DNA of 40,069 nucleotides from contig NZ_RFLY01000010.1 of assembly GCF_003697345.1 (NCBI RefSeq), forward strand, positions 1 through 40,069, given 5' to 3'. The DNA comes from Solilutibacter pythonis (GTDB lineage Bacteria; Pseudomonadota; Gammaproteobacteria; Xanthomonadales; Xanthomonadaceae). Positions 5,896 to 14,799 of the stretch are shown in pieces. Numbering within the stretch: position 1 is the first letter of the stretch; each line of letters starts with the position of its first letter. The notes beneath the pieces are model-generated. The model saw only the letters and a list, made by a program, of their open reading frames with translations, did no database searches and was not told where the DNA came from. The position numbers and the translations under genes are program-made.

Positions 5896-8277
5896 TCAGC
5901 GCGCGGCCACCACGATCCGTTCGAACTCCAGGCGCGCCCAGGCGCCGTTCTCGGCCATCGCGGTCAGGCTGTGGCGTCCAGCCGGCATGTCCAGCGGCAG
6001 GCGGAATTCGCCGCCATCGCGGCTGCTGCCGACCCAGCGCCCATCGAGCAACCATTGCACTTGGCCGCGCGCCTCCGGTGCGCTGACCCCGATGTGACCG
6101 GGCTCGCCCGGCGGCGCGGCGAGCCGGCTGCCATCAACGATGCCGTCGATGCGCAGGCCCAGCGCGCGCTCGCGTCCGTCATCGACACAATCGGCGGCGA
6201 GCGGCGGCAGGCGCGCCGCCCGCCGTGTGGCCACGTCCAGCCAGGGCGCGGCGAGCGCCGGCCAGCGGGCGACATCGACGATGCGCGCTTCGTGCGGCAG
6301 GCGGCAATCGGCACTCAGGCGCTGGCCGCTGACCGCATCCACCCGCAGCCGTTCGCGCAGGGAATTCCAGCCGCGCGATTCGCGTTCGGGAAACGTGGGG
6401 GGAATGCCGCCGTTCAATATCCACGCTTGGCGGCGTTGCCGGCACAGTGCAGGCGCAGCCGGTTCCGGCGCGGTACCGAGCGGCCAGCAGATGGTGGCCG
6501 CTTCGACATCGATGGGCCGCACCGTGGACGGCGGGGACCGGCGCGGCCGCGGCAGGGTATCGATCACCTCGAACATCAAGGGCAGCGCGGTCACCGCGCC
6601 GTACTGGCCGGGCAGCGGCGTTCCGTCGGGCCGGCCGACCCAGAGGCCAACGCTGTAATCCGGCGTCGAGCCGAGCGCCCAGGCATCGCGGTAGCCGTAG
6701 CTGGTGCCGGTCTTCCACGCCACCGGATGGCGGCTGGCGGAAACGCCCATCACCGCGCCGGGACGCGGGTTGGCCTGCAACATCTCACGCACGATCCAGG
6801 CCGCGCCGGGCGAAAGCAGGCGGCGCTCCCGCCTCCGGTCGCCGGCGACATAGCGCACCCGGCCGGCGACGCCGCCGCGTTGCAGGGCGGCGTAGGCTCC
6901 GAGCAGGTCGTCCAGCCGCGTGCCGACACCGCCAAGGATCATCGCCAGGTTGGGCTTCGCCCCGGCCGGCAGGCGTAATGCCAGCCCTGCATTGTCCAGC
7001 CGCGCGGCGAAGCGTGCCGGCCCGACCTGCTCCAGCAGCGCCACCGCCGGCACGTTGAGCGACATCCGCAGGGCATCGGCGGCCGAGACCGGGCCGTGGA
7101 AGTCCTCGCCGAAATTGCCCGGCCGGTAGCCACCGAACGCCTGCGGCGCGTCGACGAACAGGCTTTCGGAATGGATCAGGCCATCGTCCAGCGCCAACCC
7201 GTACAGAAAAGGCTTGAGGGTGGAACCGGGCGAGCGCACCGCCCGCACCATGTCGATGTGGCCCAGCCGCGCCTTGTCGCCATAGGCCACCGAACCGACA
7301 TAGGCGCGCGCCTCCATCGTACGGTTGTCGATGACCAACAACGCGGCCGAGGTGCGCGGCGGCAGGCGGGCGAAGTAGCCCCGCACGCGTGCCTCCAGCG
7401 CACGTTGCAGATCGATGTCGAGGGTGCTGACGATGCGCGCCTCGCCCGGATGCTCGCGGCGCAGACGCTCGGCCAGCAGCGCGGCCACGAGCGGCGGTTG
7501 CAGGCTGCGCGCTACGACCGGCTCGATTCGGGCGTCTTCGACCTCGGCCTCCGTCCACAGACCGAGCGCGGCCATTCGCGCCAGCAGCTTGTCGCGAGCA
7601 CGACGCGCGGCCTCCGGCGCGCGGTCGGGCCTCAGGCGGCTGGGCGATTGTGGCAGCACCGCCAGCAGCGCGGCCTCGGCATGGCTGAGTTCGCTGGCCG
7701 GCTTGCCGAGATAGGCCCAACTGGCGGTGTCCACACCCTCGATCACCCCACCGTAGGGCGCACGCTCCAGATACAGGGTGAGAATCTCGCGCTTGGATAG
7801 GTGCGCCTCCAACTGCAACGCACGCAGCATCTGCTTAAACTTGCCGCCCAGGCTGCGCGAATGCGGGTCGATCAACCGCGCCACCTGCATGGTCAAGGTC
7901 GATCCCCCTGAGACGATTCGACCCGCGCGCAGCACTTGCCAGCCGGCACGTCCGAGCGCGAACGGATTGATACCGGGATGCCGCCAGAACCAACGATCCT
8001 CGTAACCCAGCAGCGCTTCCAGATACAGCGGCGATACCGTATCCGGCGTGGCCGGATGCCGCCACACTCCACCCGCATCGGCGAACGCGCGCAACGGCCG
8101 GCCATCGCGGGCAGTGACCAGCACGCTCATGTCGCCGCGTCGTGGCAGCGGCAATGGGAACAGGCGATCAAGTGTCAGAACGACAAGAACGAGCAGGCAC
8201 AACGCGATGGCCAAGGCTCGCAGCACGCGGTGACGCGGCAGCACCACCCCTGCCGGCGAATCACTGTCGCCCTTCAT
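5896..8277 (-). CDS. pbpC: Penicillin-binding protein 1C, bifunctional peptidoglycan glycosyltransferase/transpeptidase
   Basis: A 793-residue class A PBP. There is one N-terminal membrane anchor (about 19-40). The glycosyltransferase domain has catalytic E93 in GYEDRWFWRHPGINP and GGSTLTMQ at 124-131. The transpeptidase domain has SxxK at S352-K355 (GSTLK), SxN at S406-N408 and KTG at 522-524. A C-terminal beta domain (BiPBP_C type, about 690-793) is present. These features and the length match E. coli PbpC. The usual partner, an alpha-2-macroglobulin-like gene, is not adjacent. It lies downstream of the small membrane ORF and the effector gene on the same strand. Confidence 0.93.
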   Translation of the reverse strand: MKGDSDSPAGVVLPRHRVLRALAIALCLLVLVVLTLDRLFPLPLPRRGDMSVLVTARDGRPLRAFADAGGVWRHPATPDTVSPLYLEALLGYEDRWFWRHPGINPFALGRAGWQVLRAGRIVSGGSTLTMQVARLIDPHSRSLGGKFKQMLRALQLEAHLSKREILTLYLERAPYGGVIEGVDTASWAYLGKPASELSHAEAALLAVLPQSPSRLRPDRAPEAARRARDKLLARMAALGLWTEAEVEDARIEPVVARSLQPPLVAALLAERLRREHPGEARIVSTLDIDLQRALEARVRGYFARLPPRTSAALLVIDNRTMEARAYVGSVAYGDKARLGHIDMVRAVRSPGSTLKPFLYGLALDDGLIHSESLFVDAPQAFGGYRPGNFGEDFHGPVSAADALRMSLNVPAVALLEQVGPARFAARLDNAGLALRLPAGAKPNLAMILGGVGTRLDDLLGAYAALQRGGVAGRVRYVAGDRRRERRLLSPGAAWIVREMLQANPRPGAVMGVSASRHPVAWKTGTSYGYRDAWALGSTPDYSVGLWVGRPDGTPLPGQYGAVTALPLMFEVIDTLPRPRRSPPSTVRPIDVEAATICWPLGTAPEPAAPALCRQRRQAWILNGGIPPTFPERESRGWNSLRERLRVDAVSGQRLSADCRLPHEARIVDVARWPALAAPWLDVATRRAARLPPLAADCVDDGRERALGLRIDGIVDGSRLAAPPGEPGHIGVSAPEARGQVQWLLDGRWVGSSRDGGEFRLPLDMPAGRHSLTAMAENGAWARLEFERIVVAAR

Positions 8278-8328
8278 ATTGCCACCGTGCCCCGTGGCCC
8301 GCCTGTCGTCTCTCGCCCGTGCATGTAC

Positions 8329-8544
8329 TCAGGACAGCCGAAAGAAAATACCTATGCCCGCCATCCCGCCCACCGCAAACCAGATGGCGATGCCGGTCAC
8401 CGCGCAAAGAAAAGCCGAGCCGATACGGCGGCCCAGCAACCAATGCTTCCCGATGAGAAATGGAAGGATCACCAACACCACCAACAGGACGAAACCGGAC
8501 AGCCCATAAGCTTCAATGCCTCTCCGACACGCGTTTATCGCCAT
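8329..8544 (-). CDS. Small two-helix membrane protein, unknown function
   Basis: A 71-residue ORF with two strongly hydrophobic segments (about 15-31 and 43-67) around a short basic loop (GKHWLLGRRIG). I recognise no family. It lies 84 bp downstream of the effector gene and 51 bp upstream of pbpC, all on the minus strand. The hydrophobicity pattern and the lack of a better frame argue that it is coding. Only a weak GGTGG precedes the ATG. A role as an extra immunity protein for the upstream effector is possible but is only a positional guess. Confidence 0.5.
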   Translation of the reverse strand: MAINACRRGIEAYGLSGFVLLVVLVILPFLIGKHWLLGRRIGSAFLCAVTGIAIWFAVGGMAGIGIFFRLS

Positions 8545-8628
8545 CCACCCGCACGGCTACGCGCAGGCGACGGAAACAGAAAACGTACGCCCTTTGCAGG
8601 ATGGTTCTAGTGTCCCGTTCATCATGCG

Positions 8629-10320
8629 CTAACCGAGCGACAGCGTCCTGGCCTGCGTCTGTTGCTGCGCCTGCTGCTGGTTCTGCGCCGCCAGTTGCTC
8701 CTCGCGTTGCTGGTTGGCTTGCAGTGTCTGTTGGATGCTCTCCCGCAGCGGCGGCGCTTCGGCGGTCACCTCCAGCCAGACGCGTTGGCCTGGCGTCGTG
8801 CCGATCACGTGTAATTGGTTGCCCAGCATCGTCACACCGGCCACTTGTTCCGTCTCGTGGATGCCATTGCGCTTGGCTTCCAGCAGCGCCTGCGCGACCA
8901 CTGCGTCGCCAACGTGGGCGGGCGTTTGGCCGCGCAGTGCGCTGAACATCGCCCGATCGTCGGGGGGCAGCATCCGCAGGCTGTATTCATGGGCTTCGCT
9001 GCGTTCAGTTGCTGGTTGCGTCGAGACGTAGTGCGCCGACTTCGCCGCCAGCCAGCGCGCCCCCGAGGTTTCCACCGGGATCGATGTGGCCTCGGCCGCG
9101 GGCAGGCCAAAGCGCCTGCCTTCGTCCTCGGCGTAGTGGCGCTCGATGGCGTGAATCCAGCCATCCTTGTCCATCTCCACCCGGGTGATGCCCTGCTTGC
9201 GCTCGGCGGCTTCCGCGGCGAGGCGGGCGGCCAGCCATTCGGTATGCGGGCCGGGGGCGATGCCTTGTTCGGCCTCCATGCGTCGCACGGCTTTCAGGGT
9301 GTGGGTGTAGGCGTCGTGGCCGGGGTGGTCGGGTTGGCGGATGTCCGGGCCATGCTTCAGCGCCGGGGCGAAGCCGGGCGGCAGCGGTGAATGGGCGGGG
9401 GCGGATTCGGCTTGCTGGATAGCTTGCCGAGCATCCGGCGGCTGGGCGTCCGGTTGGGCATCCGGCGGCGGCTCGCCCTGCGCCAAGGTCTTGGGGCTGG
9501 GCAGCAACTGGCGGTGCGGGTCGTCGGCGTGGAACTGATTCGACTTCTGCTGGCGTTCAAGGCGGAGTTGGCGGGTGTCGTTCAACGCCTCCAATTGCTT
9601 GGCATCGCTGACCTCCTGGAACAGCGGCGCCGCACCCGCGCCATTGTTCGAAACCACCGACCAGGTGTCGTCCCGGGTGTCATAGCGATAGTAGAAATTA
9701 TTCGCGCCGATGGTGTCGGGGTCGACGTCGTCGCGGGCATTGGCGGCCAACGCCGAGGCCAGGCCCAGATGGCCGAGATAGCGTGTGCCCTCGCCCCATG
9801 GCAGGTAGCGGCGGATGTCACTCAGCGTGCTATTGGCCCGGTGCAGGCCCAGGGCCGAGTTGTCCAGCATGTTCGACCAGATGCGCTCGGCGGCTCGCTC
9901 GCCGTCCTGGCGGCGGGCGGCTTCGAGTAGTTGGCGTGGGGTCCAGGCGTTGGGGTCGAGGCGGTGGTCGTCGAAGGTAATGTCGTGAGCGCGTTGTACG
10001 TCCCAAACCGGCAGGTTGAGTGCGCTTTGGGGATCACGGTTTTCTTGAAACTGTACCCGACGCCGTTCGTAATCCTCCTGGATCAGTTGCTGGCCGAAGG
10101 CTTCCCACTCGCGTTCGGTGAGCGCGCGGCCACCATGTTGTTGAGCATAGGTATTGGCCACCTTACCGGGCATGTTGTCGTTGCGCACCACGCCCAGCGC
10201 CAGCAGGCCGTAGCCGTCGTTGCCGGGCAAATGCGCAAGATAGTTCCAGTAAAGCTCGCGGTTTCTCTCCTTCGCATAGTGCTCGAGGATGTTCAGGTCT
10301 TGCCGGGTCAAGCCACTCAT
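8629..10320 (-). CDS. Putative type IV secretion antibacterial effector with XVIPCD-type C-terminus (X-Tfe), toxin domain unidentified
   Basis: A 563-residue protein. Residues 1-130 contain a conserved-looking block (LYWNYLAHLPGNDGYGLLAL) that I associate with Xanthomonadales effectors but cannot assign an enzyme activity. A Pro/Gln-rich linker (about 275-320) leads into a module with DHPGHDAY (331-338) and AARLAAEAAERKQGITRVE, the pattern of the VirB/VirD4 secretion signal domain. A second module (about 452-520, with AQALLEAKRNGI and HVIGTTPGQRVWLEV) and a Gln-rich tail follow. The ATG at 10320 shares one base with the stop of the upstream immunity gene (TGATG). A GTG one codon earlier (10323) is an alternative start. 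No VirB/VirD4 genes are in the window. Confidence 0.8.
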   Translation of the reverse strand: MSGLTRQDLNILEHYAKERNRELYWNYLAHLPGNDGYGLLALGVVRNDNMPGKVANTYAQQHGGRALTEREWEAFGQQLIQEDYERRRVQFQENRDPQSALNLPVWDVQRAHDITFDDHRLDPNAWTPRQLLEAARRQDGERAAERIWSNMLDNSALGLHRANSTLSDIRRYLPWGEGTRYLGHLGLASALAANARDDVDPDTIGANNFYYRYDTRDDTWSVVSNNGAGAAPLFQEVSDAKQLEALNDTRQLRLERQQKSNQFHADDPHRQLLPSPKTLAQGEPPPDAQPDAQPPDARQAIQQAESAPAHSPLPPGFAPALKHGPDIRQPDHPGHDAYTHTLKAVRRMEAEQGIAPGPHTEWLAARLAAEAAERKQGITRVEMDKDGWIHAIERHYAEDEGRRFGLPAAEATSIPVETSGARWLAAKSAHYVSTQPATERSEAHEYSLRMLPPDDRAMFSALRGQTPAHVGDAVVAQALLEAKRNGIHETEQVAGVTMLGNQLHVIGTTPGQRVWLEVTAEAPPLRESIQQTLQANQQREEQLAAQNQQQAQQQTQARTLSLG

Positions 10321-11249
10321 CACTGTTTCCCTTCTTCAATGCCGATGTGGAACTTTGCCATCAGTTCACGGTAGCGTGCTTCGATCCGCGCCCAATCGCG
10401 CATCAGCACCCGCGGGTAATTCGCGCCCACCTTGATCCCATACTCCGGTATCGCGAAGCTGTGCGAGCACTGGGCGACGCGCGGGTTGTCGTCCTCGATC
10501 ACCGTGTCGCCCTGGATGATCAAGCCATCCGGCTTACTGGGCGGATCACAGCGGATGAAGGTCAGGTTATGTCCTTGCGCGTCCCGGCGCACGAACCAAT
10601 CCTTGATATCCCAGGGATTCACTGGCCAGGCATAGCGATCGCGCTGCCCTTCGATCAGCTTGAGATAGCGCGCCTTGTCCGCTTCGCTCACGTACCAGCG
10701 CTCCAGGCCTCGCACGTCCTCGCCACGGGTGCGATGGGAAATATTGTCGGTTGGATCCTGCCGCTGGATCGGGTCATCCGAGAAAGTGCTGCCCATGCTG
10801 TCCATCGCCTCCTGCAACGGCCACTTGTCGATATAGGTGAAACCCGCGCGAATCTGCCGGTTGAACTCGTTCATACTCATCTCGCGCCGCCGGCCGGGAG
10901 GGAGTGGCTCCAGTTTCGGCCAGACGAGTTCCATACTCACGCTGCCCTGGAAATCCGGGCCGATCTGGTCGGTGAAGTAATTGGCCGGGATCATGAAACG
11001 ATGCGGCCCGAGCCGGGCCAGTTTCGGGGCGTTGGTATAAGTGTAGTCACCCACCGTGGGGCCGATGACCAAGGGTTCCTTCAGCGTGGACATGTCGATC
11101 TTCCTCTCGGTTTTCTTGTCGGCCGGCGGGGTGGCGGGTTCGGCGGCGCAGGCGGCGCCGAGCAGGCCGGCCAGCGCCAAGGCGAGCAGGCCGGGTATGG
11201 CCCGGAGGCGGCCTGGCGATATCGGGCGGGCGGGAGGGCTTCTCGTCAT
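10320..11249 (-). CDS. Putative periplasmic immunity lipoprotein (X-Tfi) of the adjacent effector
   Basis: A 309-residue exported protein. A basic N-region and hydrophobic segment (about 18-33) end in GLLGAACAAE. C34 may be lipidated, though Gly at -3 makes the lipobox imperfect and plain signal-peptidase-I cleavage at ACA-AE is the alternative. The mature part is soluble, with many charged and aromatic residues, and ends in a predicted helix (YPRVLMRDWARIEARYRELM). It is encoded immediately upstream of the effector and translationally coupled to it, the typical order of X-Tfi/X-Tfe pairs. It should bind and neutralise the effector in the periplasm. I see no enzymatic motif. Confidence 0.75.
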   Translation of the reverse strand: MTRSPPARPISPGRLRAIPGLLALALAGLLGAACAAEPATPPADKKTERKIDMSTLKEPLVIGPTVGDYTYTNAPKLARLGPHRFMIPANYFTDQIGPDFQGSVSMELVWPKLEPLPPGRRREMSMNEFNRQIRAGFTYIDKWPLQEAMDSMGSTFSDDPIQRQDPTDNISHRTRGEDVRGLERWYVSEADKARYLKLIEGQRDRYAWPVNPWDIKDWFVRRDAQGHNLTFIRCDPPSKPDGLIIQGDTVIEDDNPRVAQCSHSFAIPEYGIKVGANYPRVLMRDWARIEARYRELMAKFHIGIEEGKQ

Positions 11250-11734
11250 GCGGGTACCCGGTGCGCGGATGGGGGGACATCGGGATCAGGCCACGGGTCT
11301 CGAACAAGGTCAAATCCGCCCCCGCCCGCCCCGGTGGTGTGGATCACGCGCGGGCCGTCGCGCGGCGGCCTGTCTTCAGCACGGCCGGCCTGCCCAACCG
11401 GGCCGAGGGTGGAAAACACGGCCAGTTCAAGGTGGTGGCATGGCGGCGAGTCGTTGGTGGCGATGGCCCGCTTGAGGAATCAACGAAACAACCGATGGTC
11501 CCGTTTCAAACGTGCCTGAAAACTCCACCGACGGGGGCTGCTGCGCAGCCCGTGGCAGTCCCTGGAACAATCCCCGTGCCGCATCCACCAGCGGACACCG
11601 GCATCGAAAACAAACACAACGCTGGCGAATGGCTTGAACGGCCCAGAACGTCGGGCAGGAAGCCCCACCCACGGCCATCCCGAACGCACATTACGTTGTG
11701 ATCGCTCCATCGGCTTGTTGCTGATACGGCTTGC
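11250..11734. other. Intergenic region without a recognisable gene
   Basis: The open frame 11261-11701 on the plus strand has no ribosome site, low-complexity composition and no recognisable family, so it is not called. A perfect 7-bp hairpin (GGGCTGC-TGC-GCAGCCC, 11535-11551) is present. The region holds the divergent promoters of the effector operon (left) and the SPFH operon (right). Confidence 0.5.
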
Positions 11735-11756
11735 AAATTGATATCAATTTGATATC
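11735..11756 (+). promoter_or_regulatory. Tandem palindromic operator upstream of the SPFH operon
   Basis: AAATTGATATCAATTT (11735-11750) is a perfect 16-bp palindrome. TTGATATC occurs at 11738-11745 and again at 11749-11756, spaced 11 bp, so both copies face the same side of the helix. It lies 30-51 bp before the SPFH start, where it would overlap the promoter core or start site. A repressor operator is likely. The Arc-like protein of the same operon is a candidate ligand. Confidence 0.5.
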
Positions 11757-11785
11757 TTTCAATCCAACATCACGGAACCCTCGCC

Positions 11786-12646
11786 ATGAAAGAGAAATCC
11801 ATTCATTCCCTGCCCGGCGTACCGATGCTGCTGGGCCTGTCGCTGGCCATCCTGGCTTCCGGCGTCCTGCTTCTGCCGGGCTTCGGCGGCGGCGTCGTCG
11901 CGGTTGTGGCGGGTGTGCTTGGCCTGCTGCTGTCGATACTGCTGATGGCCGGTCTGTACATGGTCGAACCCAACCAGGCGGCGGTGCTGAATTTCTTCGG
12001 CAAGTACATCGGCACGGTCAAGGACAACGGCCTGCGCTGGAACAATCCCCTCTACGGCAAGCGCAAGGTATCGATGCGGGTGCGCAATTTCGAGAGCGGC
12101 AAGCTGAAGGTCAACGAGTTGGAAGGCTCACCGATCGAGATCGCCGCGGTGATCGTCTGGCAGGTGGTCGATGCCTCGGAGGCGGTCTACAACGTCGACG
12201 ATTACGAGAGCTTCGTCCACATTCAGTCCGAAGCCGCACTGCGTTCGATGGCCACCAGCTACCCCTACGACCCGCACGAAGATGACCAGTTGTCGCTGCG
12301 CAGCCACGCCGCCGAGATTTCCGAACACCTGCGGAAAGAATTGGCCGAGCGCCTGGCAGATGCCGGCGTGCGGGTACGCGATGCGCGCATCAGCCACCTG
12401 GCCTACGCGCCCGAAATCGCCCAGGCGATGCTGCAACGCCAACAGGCCAGCGCAATCATCGCCGCGCGCACGCGGATCGTCGCCGGCGCGGTCGGCATGG
12501 TGCAGATGGCGTTGGAGGAATTGCACAAGACCGGCACGGTGACGCTGGACGAGGAACGCAAGGCGGCCATGGTCAGCAACCTGCTGGTGGTGCTGTGCGG
12601 CGAACGCGCCACCCAGCCGATCGTCAACGCCGGGACGCTGTACTGA
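11786..12646 (+). CDS. SPFH/band-7 (stomatin-like) membrane protein
   Basis: A 286-residue protein. Two adjacent hydrophobic segments (about 14-34 and 37-59) are followed by an SPFH domain starting at [21 protein letters not shown], then an Ala/Gln/Glu-rich helical region ([28 protein letters not shown]). The motif [28 protein letters not shown] is typical of slipin-type members. Such proteins oligomerise in membrane microdomains and scaffold other membrane proteins. It is the first gene of a four-gene run with TGATG, GTGA and ATGA overlaps. No NfeD-like partner is present. Confidence 0.88.
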   Translation: MKEKSIHSLPGVPMLLGLSLAILASGVLLLPGFGGGVVAVVAGVLGLLLSILLMAGLYMVEPNQAAVLNFFGKYIGTVKDNGLRWNNPLYGKRKVSMRVRNFESGKLKVNELEGSPIEIAAVIVWQVVDASEAVYNVDDYESFVHIQSEAALRSMATSYPYDPHEDDQLSLRSHAAEISEHLRKELAERLADAGVRVRDARISHLAYAPEIAQAMLQRQQASAIIAARTRIVAGAVGMVQMALEELHKTGTVTLDEERKAAMVSNLLVVLCGERATQPIVNAGTLY

Positions 12647-12933
12647 TGGCGGCACTGGTTCCTTTGCTGCTGGCGCTGGCGGGCCTGGGCGCGGTGGCGG
12701 TCGCGGCCTGGCTGTCGAAGGACGGCCGGCCCGCCTCGCCCGGCCTGGCGCTGCGGATGGCGCTGACCGGCATCGCCATCCTGCTCGGCGCCATCGCCCT
12801 CTACCTGACCGGCAACGACGCCAATGCCGCCACCTGGATCACCCTGTCCATGGCCCTGACCGTCAACCTGCTGGCGGTTTCGATGTGGCTGCACCTGCGC
12901 CGCCCGAACCCAGCGGAACCGCCCTGCCCGTGA
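12646..12933 (+). CDS. Small membrane protein in the SPFH operon, unknown function
   Basis: A 95-residue protein with three hydrophobic segments (about 2-20, 34-50 and 60-83) and a short basic/Pro-rich cytoplasmic end. The ATG at 12646 overlaps the SPFH stop (TGATG). The longer upstream open frame begins inside the SPFH gene and is rejected. I recognise no family. Co-translation with the SPFH protein suggests that it works with it in the membrane. Confidence 0.7.
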   Translation: MAALVPLLLALAGLGAVAVAAWLSKDGRPASPGLALRMALTGIAILLGAIALYLTGNDANAATWITLSMALTVNLLAVSMWLHLRRPNPAEPPCP

Positions 12934-13115
12934 GCGGGAAAAAAGCCTACCCGCTGCGCATCAATGCCGCCATCCTGCAAGAAATGCAGCGCTGGGCGGA
13001 CGACGAACTACGCAGCGTCAACGCCCAGATCGAATACGTTCTGCGCGACGCCCTGCGCCGCGCCGGGCGATTACCGAAACCGAACCACGACACCCCCGAG
13101 GAAGACACGCCATGA
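12930..13115 (+). CDS. Arc-like ribbon-helix-helix DNA-binding protein
   Basis: A 61-residue protein. [44 protein letters not shown] has the beta-strand (YPLRI), helix, helix layout of Arc/MetJ-type repressors, with a basic residue in the strand and the [14 protein letters not shown] second helix typical of Arc-family proteins. The GTG start at 12930 overlaps the preceding TGA (GTGA); a start at 12885 would overlap the membrane gene by 49 bp and is less likely. As a dimer of small subunits it would suit short tandem sites such as those at 11735-11756. Confidence 0.8.
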   Translation: MSGKKAYPLRINAAILQEMQRWADDELRSVNAQIEYVLRDALRRAGRLPKPNHDTPEEDTP

Positions 13116-13291
13116 ACGAACGCTGGGAATACAAGGTGATCGACGTCTCCGCCAACCTCTCCGGCCGCCCCGGCGAGAAGGTCGAACGAACCCTCAACGA
13201 ATTGGGCGAAGACGGCTGGGAACTGGTCTCCGCCCTGCGCGGCAGCCTGATGGAACCCACGCGGCTGTACCTGAAACGCCGCCTGGGCTGA
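13112..13291 (+). CDS. DUF4177 domain protein
   Basis: A 59-residue protein of the DUF4177 type: WEYKVIDVS at the start, LNELGEDGWELVSAL in the middle and LYLKRRLG at the end. The family is small, cytosolic and of unknown function. ATG overlaps the stop of the ribbon-helix-helix gene (ATGA), so it is the fourth gene of the operon. Confidence 0.82.
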   Translation: MNERWEYKVIDVSANLSGRPGEKVERTLNELGEDGWELVSALRGSLMEPTRLYLKRRLG

Positions 13292-13497
13292 ACCGGCGTA
13301 CCCGCCGATGCGCGGACCCCGCCCATACGAAACCGTCGGGATCAAGCCCGGCCCGCCGGGCGGCTCCGGCCATGGCCGGATACCGCAAGCATTCGACCGC
13401 ATCGGCCGGCAAGACCGAGCACTGGCCGGTTCCGTCATCGGCCAGCGTGAAACATCCCTCCCGTCATCACCATGTTCTAGAAAAAGGAGACCTCAAG

Positions 13498-14799
13498 ATG
13501 CGCCGCGCCCTGCTCGCCCTGCTGTTTGCCTCCACCGCCATGAGCGCCCCGGCCCAAGTCGCGCCCGACACCGCGCGCGCCACCACGACCCGGCTACTCG
13601 ACCACCTCGACCGCGGCGAGTTTGCCGCCGCCGAGGCGATGTTCGATGACGCGATGCGCCAGGCCGTCCCGCAAGCGATGCTGGCGCAAATATGGAAAGC
13701 GTTGCCGAAGGCCAGTGCCCGCGGCGACGTGCGGCTCAAGACCGATGGCGCCACGCGGATCACCCTGACACCGTTGAAGCGGGGCGAAGCCCACTTCGAT
13801 GCCACCATCAGCATTGCCGCCGACGGCCGTGTTTCCGGGCTGCTGGTGCGCCCGGCACAACCAGCCACACCGGCACCGCCCGTCCCCGCCGACGCCACCT
13901 ACACGGAACGGGAAACCAAGGTTGGAAGCGGCGAGCGCGCCCTGCCCGCCACGCTCGCCATGCCCCAAGGCGCCGGCCCCTTCCCCGCCGTCGTACTGGT
14001 GCACGGTTCCGGCCCGCAGGACCGCGACGAAACCATCGGGCCGAACAAGCCCTTCCTCGACATCGCCCGTGGCCTTGCCGCGCAAGGCATCGCGGTACTG
14101 CGCTACGACAAACGCACCCTGGCCCGGCCGCGCGATTACGCCGATGGCCGCATCGACATCGATGGCGAAACCACCGATGACGCCCTGGCCGCCGTCGCCA
14201 CGCTGCGCGCCACGCCCGGCATCGACCCCGGGCGCGTGTTCGTGCTCGGCCACAGCCAGGGCGGCATGATGGCGCCACGGATCGGCATACGCGAACCGCG
14301 AATCGCCGGGCTGATCCTCCTCGCCGCCCCGGCGCGCAACCTGCTCGACATCCTGCTCGAACAAAACGACCGCCTGCTGAAAATGCGGGGCGCGCGCGAA
14401 AGCGAAGCCGGCATCGCCCACATGCGCAGGCTGGAATCCCAGATCGCCGCGATTCGCGCCGGCGGCGCGGCCGAGGAAACCGGCACGCCCCTCGACCAGC
14501 CCGCCGGCTACTGGCGCAGCGTGGAGAAGGTCGATCCCGTCGCCGAAGCGCGCAAGGCCCGGCAACCGATGCTGCTCTTGCACGGCGGCCGCGACATCCA
14601 GGTGGTGGAAGCCGACTGGCGGCGCTGGCAAGCGGCCTTCGGCAAAGACGGCCGCGCCACGCTCAAGCATTACCCCACACTCAACCACCTGGGCATGGAA
14701 AGTACGGAGAACGCCGGGCTTGAGCGCTATCGACAGCCGGGCCACGTCGACCGGCGGCTGATCGATGACGTGGCGCAATGGATCAAGGCCCGCCGATGA
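13498..14799 (+). CDS. Secreted alpha/beta hydrolase with an N-terminal DUF3887-like domain
   Basis: A 433-residue protein with a signal peptide (1-19, AMSAPAQ). Residues 25-120 form a small alpha/beta domain of the DUF3887 kind. From about 135 it is an alpha/beta hydrolase: oxyanion region LVHGSGPQDRDE (167-178), nucleophile S253 in GHSQGG, a later Asp in LLLHGGRDIQ and His in TLNHLGM. Such two-domain proteins are periplasmic or secreted esterases or peptidases with unknown substrates. AAAAAGGAGA stands seven bases before the ATG. The open frame continues far upstream, but the ribosome site and signal peptide fix the start. Confidence 0.85.
   Translation: MRRALLALLFASTAMSAPAQVAPDTARATTTRLLDHLDRGEFAAAEAMFDDAMRQAVPQAMLAQIWKALPKASARGDVRLKTDGATRITLTPLKRGEAHFDATISIAADGRVSGLLVRPAQPATPAPPVPADATYTERETKVGSGERALPATLAMPQGAGPFPAVVLVHGSGPQDRDETIGPNKPFLDIARGLAAQGIAVLRYDKRTLARPRDYADGRIDIDGETTDDALAAVATLRATPGIDPGRVFVLGHSQGGMMAPRIGIREPRIAGLILLAAPARNLLDILLEQNDRLLKMRGARESEAGIAHMRRLESQIAAIRAGGAAEETGTPLDQPAGYWRSVEKVDPVAEARKARQPMLLLHGGRDIQVVEADWRRWQAAFGKDGRATLKHYPTLNHLGMESTENAGLERYRQPGHVDRRLIDDVAQWIKARR

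Noticed and set aside
11500-11520. TTTGAAAC on the minus strand as a possible further CRISPR-like repeat
   Set aside because: Only the last eight bases match; there is no stem half and no second copy at the right spacing.
11261-11701. 146-codon ORF upstream of the SPFH operon
   Set aside because: No family, no ribosome site, biased composition; it lies in a promoter region.
13308-13649. ORF overlapping the signal peptide of the alpha/beta hydrolase
   Set aside because: It is out of frame with a well-supported gene that has its own ribosome site; no family.
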